Of a stretch of DNA of 64,000 bases, positions 1-12,600 are shown one piece after another. The notes under the pieces are model-generated. The model did not search any database. It was not told the DNA's origin and worked only from the letters and a program-made list of their open reading frames with translations. The position numbers and the translations under genes are program-made. The stretch spans positions 62,001 through 126,000 of the forward strand of contig JBBELK010001059.1 of NCBI GenBank assembly GCA_037783545.1, written 5' to 3'. How positions within the stretch are numbered: the first letter of the stretch is position 1; every line of letters begins with the position of its first letter. This DNA is from Henricia sp. BOLD:AAB3569 (Eukaryota; Echinodermata; Asteroidea; Spinulosida; Echinasteridae).

Positions 1-8
1 TGACGAGA

Positions 9-435
9 GCTGCGTTTCCACATACGCGAACGGTTCGTTAACGTTGGCGCCAACGTTTGCTTAATGTGGAATGCCAGAATACATTGTCAAGATTGAAGAT
101 GGCGGGCCCCACAGTACCAGCAGTCGTATACGGACGTTGCAATGTGGCTCTATGCATGCTGCTTACCAAATGTTTAAGGAAATGTGACACGTTGCCATTG
201 ATTGTGTATCGCCAGCGATAAGGGAAAAAACCACGAAAGGTGCAATTTATTTGTAATTTTTCAAACTGCAAACCATCGTGTCGCGCACGCCATTTTAAAA
301 TGACTCGCGAACACCGCGAACAATCCAACAGTTTGTTGGCCAACGTTGGCGAATGTTGGTGGCGCACATTTCGTTCCAATCGAAATTGTTGGCCAACGTA
401 ACAACGTTTGCAAACGTTAGCGTATGGAACGCAGC
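9..435. mobile_element. Palindromic inverted-repeat element (MITE-like)
   Basis: The ends are imperfect inverted repeats (GCTGCGTTTCCA.ACGC on the left, GCGTATGGAACGCAGC on the right). The subterminal regions are full of CGTTGGCCAACG-type palindromes. The long minus-strand reading frame across it shows no known domain and looks repeat-derived. It lies in the intron immediately upstream of the first visible CBX exon. Confidence 0.55.
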
Positions 436-568
436 CCTGATGGTTGGCAAGAAACACTGTGCGCATGCTCTGGACTCGGAGCCGCTCTCGAAAGCAACCT
501 AATTAGTTTTCATTCGTCATATTAGTACTGCCAGCATTTAATTTTCGCTTTTTCTTGTTAATCCTCAG

Positions 569-612
569 GGCAAATTAGAGTACCTTGTGAAGTGGAAGGG
601 ATGGTCCAACAA
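569..612 (+). CDS. CBX: CBX exon a: chromodomain core strand
   Basis: A 44 bp exon preceded by a pyrimidine-rich tract ending TTAATCCTCAG and followed by the strong donor GTAAGT. It reads GKLEYLVKWKGWSN plus two bases of a split Lys codon (AA|G), so it enters in phase 0 and leaves in phase 2. The W..W pair of VKWKGW supplies two of the three aromatic-cage residues of the methyl-lysine pocket. Any preceding exon must end on a codon boundary, as in the RK|GK junction usual for the class. Confidence 0.93.
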
Positions 613-3600
613 GTAAGTATATAACATCTGACAAGTCCATGAACACGCTGTAAAAACATCGCAGTCAAATGTGACTAGAAAACAGGCAAACTATTGCACC
701 AAGCTGACCCTTATTACATGATTGGTAAACTGTTACAAATAGTTGTATCCCCCTGTGTGATTGAAGATATGCATGATTAAAACCAACCTGAGCACAACAA
801 AAACTACCTCCGTACTTCGTCTAACTTTTGAGAAAACGGTCAAAAAAGGGTTTGCAGTCATTTCGCCCTAAAACCATTTCGCCACGCCCCGTGCACCAAG
901 TGGTTTTAGGGCGAAGTAGCATTTGGGCGATGTAGTGTTTAGCCGAAGTGATTTGGGGCGAAATGGCACTCGGGCGAAGTGGTTTGGGGGCGAAATGGCA
1001 CTCGGGCGAAGTGGTTTGGGGGCGAATTGAATTTTCGTCTTATGAGACGAAAACTGTTTCTTTTGCTCATTTCTCAAAGACTATGGCACTTCAGACAAAA
1101 CCATTTCAGGGGAAGTTTTCTACGGTCATCATGTTTATATTGTGTAAGTTAGGTGTAAATCTGTGAACATTTCTGATTTTCGAGATACCATTCATGTATA
1201 CTGCCTTTAAAGGTTTTGTGAAATGGAATTTAACAACCAGCTGGTTTTACACACAAATCAAAGGATCAAACTGCTGCAAGAGGCAAACTCAAGTTTGTTT
1301 TTATTTCAGAAAGTGACATTTTCTCTACTTTATGATTTTGTTGACAGGCGAGGGCGCTGTTTATTGAGTTCACCCACAGTCGAAAAACAGAAAGATCATT
1401 TCAAAAATAACAGTAGCATGCAGTAGCCCACTGATCCATTTTGGACTAAAAATAAAATTGTTAGGATTGTTGCAAATGACATACTAAACAAACTCACTTA
1501 GTAAACTGACAGTTCATGACATCTAGAAGCCACTGAAAATCATGACACAAACGTTTGTACTCGAGTCTATGGAGAATTCCTCTGTTGTCCTGAGATGACA
1601 TCACAGCTTTGCTCATGGATAATTATGGAATTTCATTAGCATAAAAATAGAAAATTTGCAATTAGGCCTACACCAAAACACAACTATTAAATTATCTGAA
1701 ATTGATCGAAATGTGTAAAACACATCCTCTTTATACTATTGTTTTATGTAATAAAAATCCTGTTTCATGCTTCCTTTAAGGCATTACTGATAAATGACGA
1801 AATATTACTAACAATGAATTTGACTCCGCCTGGTAGTTGTTTTAACAAGATATCCATTTGATATTACGAGGATTCTAGTCATCCAGTTGCACCCAGCTGA
1901 CCCTTATTGTCTAGTTATTAGGTGATCGGGCCAACAGCCCGATCACCTATTACTCTCGTACGATTTCTTTGTCTTTTTTTTTTTTAGGTGATCGGGCCAA
2001 CAGCCCGATCACCTATTACTCTCGTACGATTTCTTTTTTTTTTTTTTTTTTCTTTTTCTTTTTCCACTCAAACGTTTCCAGAGCTTTTCTTCAAAACGGT
2101 TCAAGCTATCAACTTGAAACTTTGTAGGAACATCAACCCCAATGTGAAGGTGTGCATACAAGGGTGACGTCATTGTGACGTCATTGGGTATCAAATTACA
2201 ACCCAAAAATGACTAAAATATGCATGTTTTAAAATGCTTCCGTCTGGAAAACCACGTGACCCATGATTTTCGTATTTAGCAGGCTTATAGATAAGATCAT
2301 GGCCTACGATTTTCTTCGTGTGGGCATTTTCATCTGACCCTTCCTTCTGGGGTCAATCTGAGGTCAAAGTTCAACGAAAACGAAAATCGCAATTTTTGCA
2401 CTTATTGAGCAACAATGCCCATCAAACCAAGCTGAATCTTTAAGTAACTAAGTACAGGCATAGGTCCTATGGCAGACTTTCACCAGCGTGTATAATATTA
2501 TGATGGCATCAAGCGTGACGTCATCGTGACGTCATCAAGTATCAAATTACACCCCCAAAAAAACCAAAATATGCATATTTTAAAATGCTTCCGTCTTGAA
2601 AACCACGTGACCCAGGATCTTCGTATTTGGCAGGTTTATAGATGACATTCTGTGCTACAATTTTCTTTGTGTGGGCATTTTCATCTGACCCTTCCTTCTG
2701 GGGTCAATTGGAGGTCAAAGTTCAACGAAACTGAGAATCTCAGTTTTTACACTTACCAGCAACAATGCCTATCAAACCAAGCTGAATCGTTAGTAAATTA
2801 GATACAGACATAGGCCCTACGGCAGACTTTCACCAGAATGTATAGTATCACGATGGCATCAAGTGTGACGTAATCATGACGTCATCAGGTGTCAAATTAC
2901 AAAAATTCAAAGGTTATTATTTCCAAAATTCATATCTCAAGAACCGTAATAGATACTTGAACAATTCTTTCACAACATGATAAGTCTAAATGAACTGAAC
3001 AAATCATACGATGTCATGACCCCTGTGTGACGCCTACTTCCGGTCCAAACCGGAAGTTGTTCGAAAATGTGCATTTTGTAAGCGTTTTGAATGCAAATAG
3101 ATTCAAAGTGGTAGTGAATTTGACCATATTTATACGGAACGAAATGTTTCCACACATGTAGACTTTTTGACTATACCATTTGTGACGTCATCACATGGAC
3201 AGTGGTTACGTAATGTGGCGTCAAAATACGCTAATTTGGAGCTGAATTGTTTTAAAATGCTGTATCTTGAGAACTACAGCAGATATTTGCATGATTCTTT
3301 CGCCACATTTAAGAACTTGATGTTTATCAAATTGTTGAACAATTTGTGCACAACATTGTGACGTCATGATATCGTCACAGGTGTCAAATTACAAAAATTC
3401 AAAGGTTATTATTTTCAAAATTCATATCTCAAGAACCGTAATAGATACTTGAACAATTCTTTCACAACATGATAAGTCTAAATGAACTGAACAAATCATA
3501 CGATGTCATGACCCCTGTGTGACGCCTACTTCCGGTCCAAACCGGAAGTTGTTCGAAAATGTGCAATTTTTTAGCATTTTGAATGCAAATAGATTCAAAG

Positions 3601-6600
3601 TGGTAGTGAATTTGACCATATTTCTACGGAACGAAATGTTTCCACACATGTGGACCTTTTGACTATACCATTGGTGACGTCATTACATGGACGGTGGTTA
3701 CTTAATGTGGTGTCAAATCACGCAAATTTGGAGCTGAGATGTTTTAAAATGCTGTATCTTGAGAACTACAGCAGATATTTGCATGATTCTTTCGCCACAT
3801 TTAAGAACTTGATGTTTATCAAATTGTTGAACAATTTGTGCACAAAATTGTGACGTCATGATGTCGTCACAGGTGTCACATTACAAGATTTCAAAGGTTA
3901 TTATTTCAACAATTCATATCTCAAAACGGTGCAAGCTATCAACCCCCAGCTATGGCGGATATGCAGGGAGGAGATATTAGTTACCGGATTAGTGTATACA
4001 GCAGCCGATTTCACGAAACTTTACGCAATTGCGCAAGTCCACTTACGCCATAAGTTATTGCGCAAGTAATGGCGTAAGTGGACTTGCGCAATTGCGTAAA
4101 GTTTCGTGAAATCGGCTGCTGAACTTCCATTTTTGCCATTCCACAGGTGATAACAACGTCTGAAATTCATCACAAAATGTTCATTTAACCCGATCACCTG
4201 GCGTTTGTAACAACAAACGTCATACCTCTATTTGGCTTTTTCGTTTAGGACGAAAAAGCCTTTGTTTTCGTTTTGATTTTTTTTTTTTTTCCGTTTATTT
4301 CTTCTTCTGATTTTTTTCCCATAGACAAAGCGCATAGGCGTTGTCGGCGCTTTTTCAGGTTGTTCCCAAACATTGATCTTAACCAAACTTGGTCACATCA
4401 AAGACATAGTATAAGAGGTGTGCACCCAAGAATGGCTTCATTGTGACGTCATCAGTGACGTCATTACAACAGTTTAAAAATGCCTAAAAAGCCGAAAATT
4501 ACCAAAATATGCACATTTTAAAATGATTCCCTTGCCAAAACCGCGTGACGCAGGGTCTTCATATTTGGCAGACATATATATCAGATCCTAGCCTACAATG
4601 TTCTTAGTGTAGGCGTTTTCATCTGACCCTTCCTTCCTGGGTCAATCGAAGGTCAAAGTTCAGCCAATTCAAAAATCACATTGTTTGTATTTTGTTTTAC
4701 TTATGAAGCAATATTAGCTACTAAAGTACGCTTGATCTTCATAAAACTAGGTACAGGCATGGGCCCCATCACAAACTTCCACCACCATGTAGAACGTAAC
4801 CATGACGTCACTGATTACGTAATTATAATAATTTAAAAATGACACAAAAGTGGATTTTCGTCATAAAAATGAGCCAAATATGCATTTCGTAAGATGTTTC
4901 CCTCTATAAAACCACATGACCCAGGGTCTACATATTTAGCAGACATTATAGATCAGATCCTGGGCTACAATTTGCTTTGTGTAGGCATTTTCATCTGACC
5001 CTTCCTTCCTGGGTCAATCGAAGGTCAAAGTTCAGCCAATTCAAAAATCACATTGTTTGTATGTTTTTGTACTTATGAAGCAATATTAGCTATTAAACAA
5101 CGCTTGATCTTTATAACATTAGGTACAGGCATGGGCCCCATCACAAACTTCCACCACCATGTAGAACATCACCATGACGTCAATGATTACGTAATTATGA
5201 TAATTTAAAAATGGCAAAAAAGTGGATTTTCGTCATGAAAATGACCCCAAATGCATTTCGTAAAATGTTTCCCTCTATAAAACCACATGGCCCAGGGTTT
5301 TCATATTTAGCAGACATTATAGATCAGATCATGGACTACAATGTTCTTTGTGTAGGCATTTTCATCTGACCCTTCCGTCCTTGGTCAATTGAAGGCCAAA
5401 GTTCAGCCAAGTCGCAATTTGAGTAAAACCATGCATAAGCCACCCGGCCCGCCGCGCCCCAGGCCATGCACTCGCGTTTTGCTACCGTGAAAGTGATATA
5501 GCGCCCTCATAGTTATACATGTATAGCTAAAGAGAGAATGCGCAGTACGTGTAAACATGTACTTGTTGTAAGTTGCGCGAACATGCAGTGCACGTCCCAT
5601 TTAAAAACAAAAGCTTAATATAGGCCTGAAATAATTAAGTCATTGTCTGGATTTTATTGAACCATCTTTTAAAAATCTAAATACGAAATTGTCCTCCTTG
5701 GCCAAACTCTTTTCAATCTTAACTAATTATGTGCTCTGATTTCTGCCTAATATATGTATATCAGTATTTCGAGTAAACATCGCGTTTCCATCCCAAATGT
5801 GAACAAAACAAACTAAAAATGAACAGTTTAGAATTCGCAAAGGGAAATCAAACTTGCCTCTAAACTGAGTTTTCAGGATAATCTTTTTAAATATTTAATT
5901 TATAACTGCATGTGACATTATGACAAATAGTACTAAATTTACAGTAACTTAGGCCTAATCGATGTTTTTAAATGTGCAAAAACTGAAAATTGCCATATTT
6001 TCAAATCTAAACATATTTTCTGAATCGATGAAGGCTTCTGTACTATTTCCATTAAATGTACATGTTATTTTGTTTTATATGAAATTTGGCCCAAGACTCT
6101 CTTAGTATGAATCCTGAACATACATGTTATGATACTCCTCAAGGAGCTAATTAAGTAATCAAAAGTTTTTACCTGCGCCATGACTTGGTATCTCACAGTT
6201 CATCAAACACTTGGAAGTGGCAGATCTGTATAGCAGTACACTCAGGCAAACCGACACAACTCAAAAACTGTTCATCATCAGGTATAAGATTAAATGAGCA
6301 TACAATTTAATGTTTTCCATATTCAAACATTCGTAACAAATCAGCCGATTCACCTATGATCGTGATTCCTGCGCCATATACGGTAATTAACAAAGGTATT
6401 TAACTGATGATCTCATAATGACGTAATAACGTGTCAGATTAAAGGTGATACAAATATTATAAACCTTGATTCCTTCCCATATACGATCACTAGCAAAGCA
6501 AAGGTCGTTAACTTTTGGTTTTTCCGTTTATTTCTTCTTCTTCTGATGTTTTCCCCATTGACATAACGCATGGGCGTTGTCGGCACTTTTTGAGGTTGTT

Positions 6601-9600
6601 CCCAAACTTGAGGTTGTTCTTAAACAAACTTGGTAACATCAAAGACATAGTAGAAGAGGTGTGCACCCAACAATGGCGTCATCATGACGTCATCAGGTGT
6701 AAGTTTAAAGGGGCATGAAATTTAATGTTTCCATATGCAAAAATTCATAAAAAAATCAACCATTTGACCTACGATCTTGATTCTTTCGGCATATACGATC
6801 ATTAATAAAGGTCTTTCAGATGCCCCCATGCCTTCACATTTGACCTCATTCCCTATTGGTCAAACAGACTTTGCCTTGCCATTTGAAACTGGTAAGAGGT
6901 ATTTGGATGGGGTCAAAGGTGTTTGAGTTCGACTAGAGTGGGGTATCCAAAAACATATCGCTGTGACCTTGCTCACTTCCGGTAGAAACCGGAAGTGCAT
7001 TTAAATGAACCTATTTTGTAAAAGTGGGGAAAGCTGCCGAGATGTGGTTGGTAGTGTTAGTTTATAAGGTAAATAGGGTTTCCAAAAATGTAAGTTTCTA
7101 CGTCATTCCATAAAAGGGTGCCCTCTAGCGGCAAAATTAAAAAGTCTTAAAATGACCCTTTGATAGCAGTGTTTGCGCAAATTAGCCCAATAGTGGTGAA
7201 TATAGAGTGAGTGCGTCGACCACCAAACATGTCTGTATTGTTAAAACATTGATTACGTCATCAATCCTTTAAAGGTAACACATTAAAGGTAAACATTTTT
7301 TAAATTAAATACTTTATATACTTTTTGCAAGCTAAGCATGCTCATTTTTGAAGTTAAAAAAATTAGAAAAAGCCCTACGCTCTGTTCATAGAACAGACGT
7401 AGCTCTATTTAGGTGATCGGGCCAACAGCCCGATCACCTATTACTCTCGTACGATTTCTTTATTTTTTTTTTTTTTTTTTGGCTTTTTCGTTTAGGACGA
7501 AAAAGCCTTTGTTTTCGTTTTGATTTTTTTTTTTTTTCCGTTTATTTCTTCTTCTGATTTTTTTCCCATAGACAAAGCGCATGGGCGTTGTCGGCGCTTT
7601 TTCAGGTTGTTCCCAAACATTGATCTTAACCAAACTTGGTGACATCAAAGACATAGTATAAGAGGTGTGCACCCAAGAATGGCTTCATTGTGACGTCATC
7701 AGTTACGTCATTATAACACTTTAAAAATGCCTAAAAAGCGGAAAATTGCCGAAATATGTACTTTTTAAAATGGTTCCCTTGCCCAAACCACATGACCCAG
7801 GGTTTTCATATTTGGCAAACATTTAGATCAGATCATGAGCTTCAATGTTCTTAGTGTAGGCATTTTCATCTGACCCTTCCTTCCTGGGTCAATCGAAGGT
7901 CAAAGTTCAGCCAATTCAAAAATCACATTTTTTGTATTTGTTTGTACTTATGAAGCAATATTAGCTATTCAACCATGCTTGATTTTCATAAAACTAGGTA
8001 CAGGCATGGGCCCCATCACAAACGTCCACCACCATGTAGAACGTCACCATGACGTCAAGGATTACGTAATTATAATAATTTTAAAATGGCACAAAAGTGG
8101 ATTTTTATCATGAAAATTACCAAAATATGCATTTCGTAAAACGCTTCCCTGTATGAACCCACATGACCCAGGGTCTTCATATTTTGCATACATATATATC
8201 AGATCATGGGCTACAATGTTCTCTGTGTAGGCATTTTCATCTGACCCTTCCTTCCTGGGTCAATCGAAGGTCAAAGTTCAGCCATTTCAAAATTCACATT
8301 TGTTGTGTTTTTGTGTACTTATGAAGCAATTTTAGCTATTAAAGTACGCTTGATTTTCATAAAACCAGGTACAGGCATGGGCCCCATCACAAACTTCCAC
8401 CACCATGTTGAACATCACCATGACGTCAATGATTACGTAATTATAATTATTTAAAAATGGCAAAAAAGTGGATTTTCGTAATAAAAATTAGCCAAAAATG
8501 AATTTCGTAAAATGTTTCCTTCTATAAAACCACATGACCCAGGGTCTTCATAAATAGCATACATTAGAGATCAGATCCTGCGCTACAATTTGCTTTGTGT
8601 ACTCATTTTCATCTGACCCTTCCTTCCTGGGTCAATTGAAGGCCAAAGTTTAGCCAAGTCAACATTTCCGTATATACAGGGTGGATTTAAAAAAACGAAA
8701 CCGAGATATTATTGCTAATTGTAACTAAAGTAGGGCGCGTATGAATGAACGGGAGATATCATCTGTTAGGGTTGATTCTCCTCTTCAAAATGACACCATG
8801 ATCATGTCATTATGTTTTTGGTTGACTGAGCAGTGACCAGTGTTATGCAAGGGGCCTAGTTTTAGATTTGACCGTTCTCAATGCGAGCAAACGTCGTACA
8901 AATAAATCTTTACCGTAGCTGTCTATTCCGTGTGCCCTGTGTGACACGGCGTCGACCGAGACGGTGACACGGTAACTTTTAACTGTGTCTACCACGGACG
9001 TGTAATTCTACAGAAGATATGTGAGTAGGATACAATCTTTTATGTTATTTCAGTCTTATTTAAGAGAGTCCACTCTCTACAAGAAAGTAATTGTATGTTA
9101 TTGAGGGAATGTCGTAGTTTTGCCGTGAAGCATTCATTCCAATGTTTGTTTTCATCCTTTTAGGTTTAGTAAGGTGCAAAGCTTAATATAGGCCTGATAT
9201 CATTAAGTCATTGTCTGGATTTTATTGAACCATCTTCAACAAATATAATTAAGAAAATGTTCCTTCTTGGCCAAATTCTTTTCAATCTTAACAAATTATG
9301 TGCTCTGATTTCTGCCTTTGATGACTAATATGTGTAGGCCTATATCAGTTTTTTCGAGTAAACATCGGATTTCCATCCCAAATGTGAACAAAACAAACTA
9401 AAAATTAACAATATTTTTTCGCTGACTACATCGTGAGACAGCAGATGAAAATTACCAAAATATGCACTTTTAAAATGTTTCCCTCTATAAAACCACATAA
9501 TCCAAGGTCTTCATATTTAGCAGACATTATATATCAGATCATGTGCTACAATTTGCTTGGTGGAGTCATTTTCATATGATTCCTCCGTCCTGGGTCAATT

Positions 9601-12600
9601 AAAGGCCAAAGTTCAGCCAAGTCAAAATTTGCGTAAAACAATGCATAAGCCACCAAATGTCGACTTCTGTACGTGACCGGCAGAGGGCGTCATTCATAAA
9701 TTACGGTGATGCACAGACCTATAAACCTATAGACCAACGATCGTGCATTAAAAATCGTGACTTGGAAAAGTATGGGCAAATGACGACACAATGGGCTGCA
9801 TGAGCTAACAGCGCGGGTTTAAAGCGCTCACGGCTATTCCAAAACGCGCGTACGCCGTGTGTAATGTACGCGTTCCTATGAAGTATGGGCGATGGACGCA
9901 CGACGCTCGCAAAGCGGACTGACAGCGCGCACGAGGATTAATTGTCATGCTTCCAAACTACTTCTAAAAAAAATAATAAAAATTCATAAACAATTAATAT
10001 ATTACACATGCCATTTTAATATACATGTAGGCCTAGCATCTAAAAGCAAATTCAAACCTTGTCTGCATCACCCAGCTGAGCTCCATATTGTACTTTTAAT
10101 CTGCTGTTGTAATCCCGTAACTATATAGCCATTCATTATCGCTTTACGGTTACCGTAACTATAGCCACTGCGTAGTAGTTCTGAATCCGTTGCATCACCA
10201 AATACACACGCAGCGGCACGCATAGTGCACGCGACGTCAACTCAAATTCTCGAAACAATGACGAATCATACCCGACGATTAACGATAACGTCCGGACGTG
10301 CATTCGGGTAACTTCGGGAACATTTGCAAAAAGGAGCAATTCCTCCTGTTTCAATGTGGCGGGCAAACGTGTACATATTACGCGTGTGGTCTAGTGGATA
10401 TGAGGCGGGACTCCCAATCAGAGGTTCGAACCCCACTTCGACCAACGTGTCTGTGTCTCTGGGCAAGGCACTTAATCCCAGTTGCCTCGTAAACCCAAGC
10501 GATATATGGGAAGTTGTTAAGGGGAATGCCACAATCTAACTGCTGATAGTGTTGTGCGCCTGAAGCGAAATGGTTCTGGTGATTCCCTGATGGCAGCGGT
10601 AATAATGGTAACAACGCCTTGAGCACCCTGCTGGGTGGATATGTGCGCTATATAAATCTCATCACTATTATTCAGATGCCCACATGCTTTGACCTTTGAC
10701 TGACTCTGCTTGTAGTTTGAACGTGTTCAGAGCTAGTCTACTGTTTTATGGTTCAACTAGGGTAGGGTATTTAAAACTATGGTGTTGACCTTTGACCTTG
10801 CTCTACCAGAAGTGCATTTAAATAATTAAACCTATTTTGTAAAAGTGGTCAACGATGCCGAGATCGGATTGGCAGTGTTAGTGTCTAAGGTAAATGCTTT
10901 CCAAAAAATGCGCCCTCTAGCGGCGAAATTAACAAATCTTAAAATTACCCTTTCATAGCAATGTTTGCGCAAATTAGCCCATAGTGGTGCTTATAGAGTA
11001 CGTCGACCACCAAACATGTCTGTAGTTAAAACATTGGTTACGTCATCAGTCCTTTAAAGGTAACGCATTAAAGGTTAATATTTTAGGTTAAATAGTTGAT
11101 ATGTTAACAACATAAAAAAAAAATGTGAAAAAGCCCTACGCCCTGTTCATAGAACAGACGTAGCTCTAGTTTTTTTTTCTTTTTCTTTTTCCACTCAAAC
11201 GTTTCCAGAGGTTTTCTTCAAAACGGTTCAAGCTATCAACTTAAAACTTGGTAGGAACATCAACCCCAATGTGAAGATGTGCATACAAGTGTGACGTCAT
11301 TGTGACGTCATTAGGTATCAAATTACAAACCAAAAATGACCAAAATATGCATGTTTTAAAATGCTTCCGTCTGGAAAACCACGTGACCCATGATCTTCGT
11401 ATTTGACAGGCTTATATATCAGATCATGGCCTACAATTTTCTTCGTGTGGGCATATTCATCTGACCCTTCCTTCTGGGGTCAATCTGAGGTCAAAGTTCA
11501 ACGAAAACGAAAATCTCAATTTTTGCACTTATTGAGCAACAATGCCCATCAAACCAAGCTGAATCTTTAAGAAACTAAGTACAGGCATAGGTCCTATAGC
11601 AGACTTTCACCAGCGTGTTTAATATTATGATGGCATCAAGCGTGACGTCATCGTGACGTCATCAAGTATCAAATTACACCTCCCAAAAAACCAAAATATG
11701 CATATTTTAAAATGCTTCCGTCTCGAAAACCACGTGACCCAGGATCTTCGTATTTGGCAGGTTTATAGATGACATTCTGTGCTACAACTTTCTTTGTGTG
11801 GGCATTTTCATCTGACCCTTCCTTCTGGGGTCAATTGGAGGTCAAAGTTCAACGAAAACGGAAATCTCAGTTTTTACACTTACCAGTAACAATGCCCATC
11901 AAACCAAGCTGAATCGTTAGTAAATTAGATACAGACATAGGCCCTACGGCAGACTTTCACCAGCATGTATAGTATCATGATGGCATCAAGTGTGACGTAA
12001 TAATGACGTCATCAGGTGTCAAATTACAAAAATTCAAAGGTTATTATTTTCAAAATTCATATCTCAAGAACCGTAATAGATACTTGAACAATTCTTTCAC
12101 AACATGATAAGTCTAAATGAACTGAACAAATCATACGATGTCATGACCCCTGTGTGACGCCTACTTCCGGTCCAAACCGGAAGTTGTTCGAAAATGTGCA
12201 ATTTTTTAGCATTTTGAATGCAAATAGATTCAAAGTGGTAGTGAATTTGACCATATTTCTACGGAACGAAATGTTTCCACACATGTGGACCTTTTGACTA
12301 TACCATTGGTGACGTCATTACATGGACGGTGGTTACGTAATGTGGTGTCAAATCACGCAAATTTGGAGCTGAGATGTTTTAAAATGCTGTATCTTGAAAA
12401 CTACAACAGATATTGGTATGATTCCTTCGCCACATTTAAGAACTTGATGTTCAACATATTGTTCAACAATTTGTGCACAAAATTGTGACGTCATGATGTC
12501 GTCACAGGTGTCACATTACAAGATTTCAAAGGTTATTATTTCAACAATTCATATCTCAAAACGGTGCAAGCTATCAACCCCCAGCTATGGCGGATATGCA

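Larger units (their letters stand above)
1986..4230 (+). mobile_element. Family-1 element E2, complete
   Basis: An uninterrupted copy with the 5' hairpin at 1986-2014, T/CTTTTT tract, two ~352 bp units (from about 2181), two ~492 bp units (from about 2891), a 123 bp hairpin (3999-4121), CCCGATCACCT, a terminal hairpin and CTCTA. It is nearly identical to the body of E1 (12866-15070), so the two share a recent source. Inserted in the T-tract of E1. Confidence 0.72.

Noticed and set aside
38-466. 142-residue minus-strand frame
   Set aside because: Lies within the palindromic element at 9-435, with no recognisable domain or splice context.
2009-2206. Lys-rich minus-strand frame, repeated at 12855-13046
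   Set aside because: Reads through the T/CTTTTT tract and unit start of family-1 elements; repeat-derived.
3167-3853. Recurrent 64-67 residue frames (LEL.CFKMLYLENYSRY..) in several places
   Set aside because: They are copies of the same ~492 bp tandem unit at 3167, 3650, 12285, 14007 and 14490; changes between copies do not spare codons and no domain is seen.
10384-10440. Functional tRNA gene
   Set aside because: A- and B-boxes are present, but the acceptor stem is not formed and a SINE core and tail follow; also true at 19971 and 43666.
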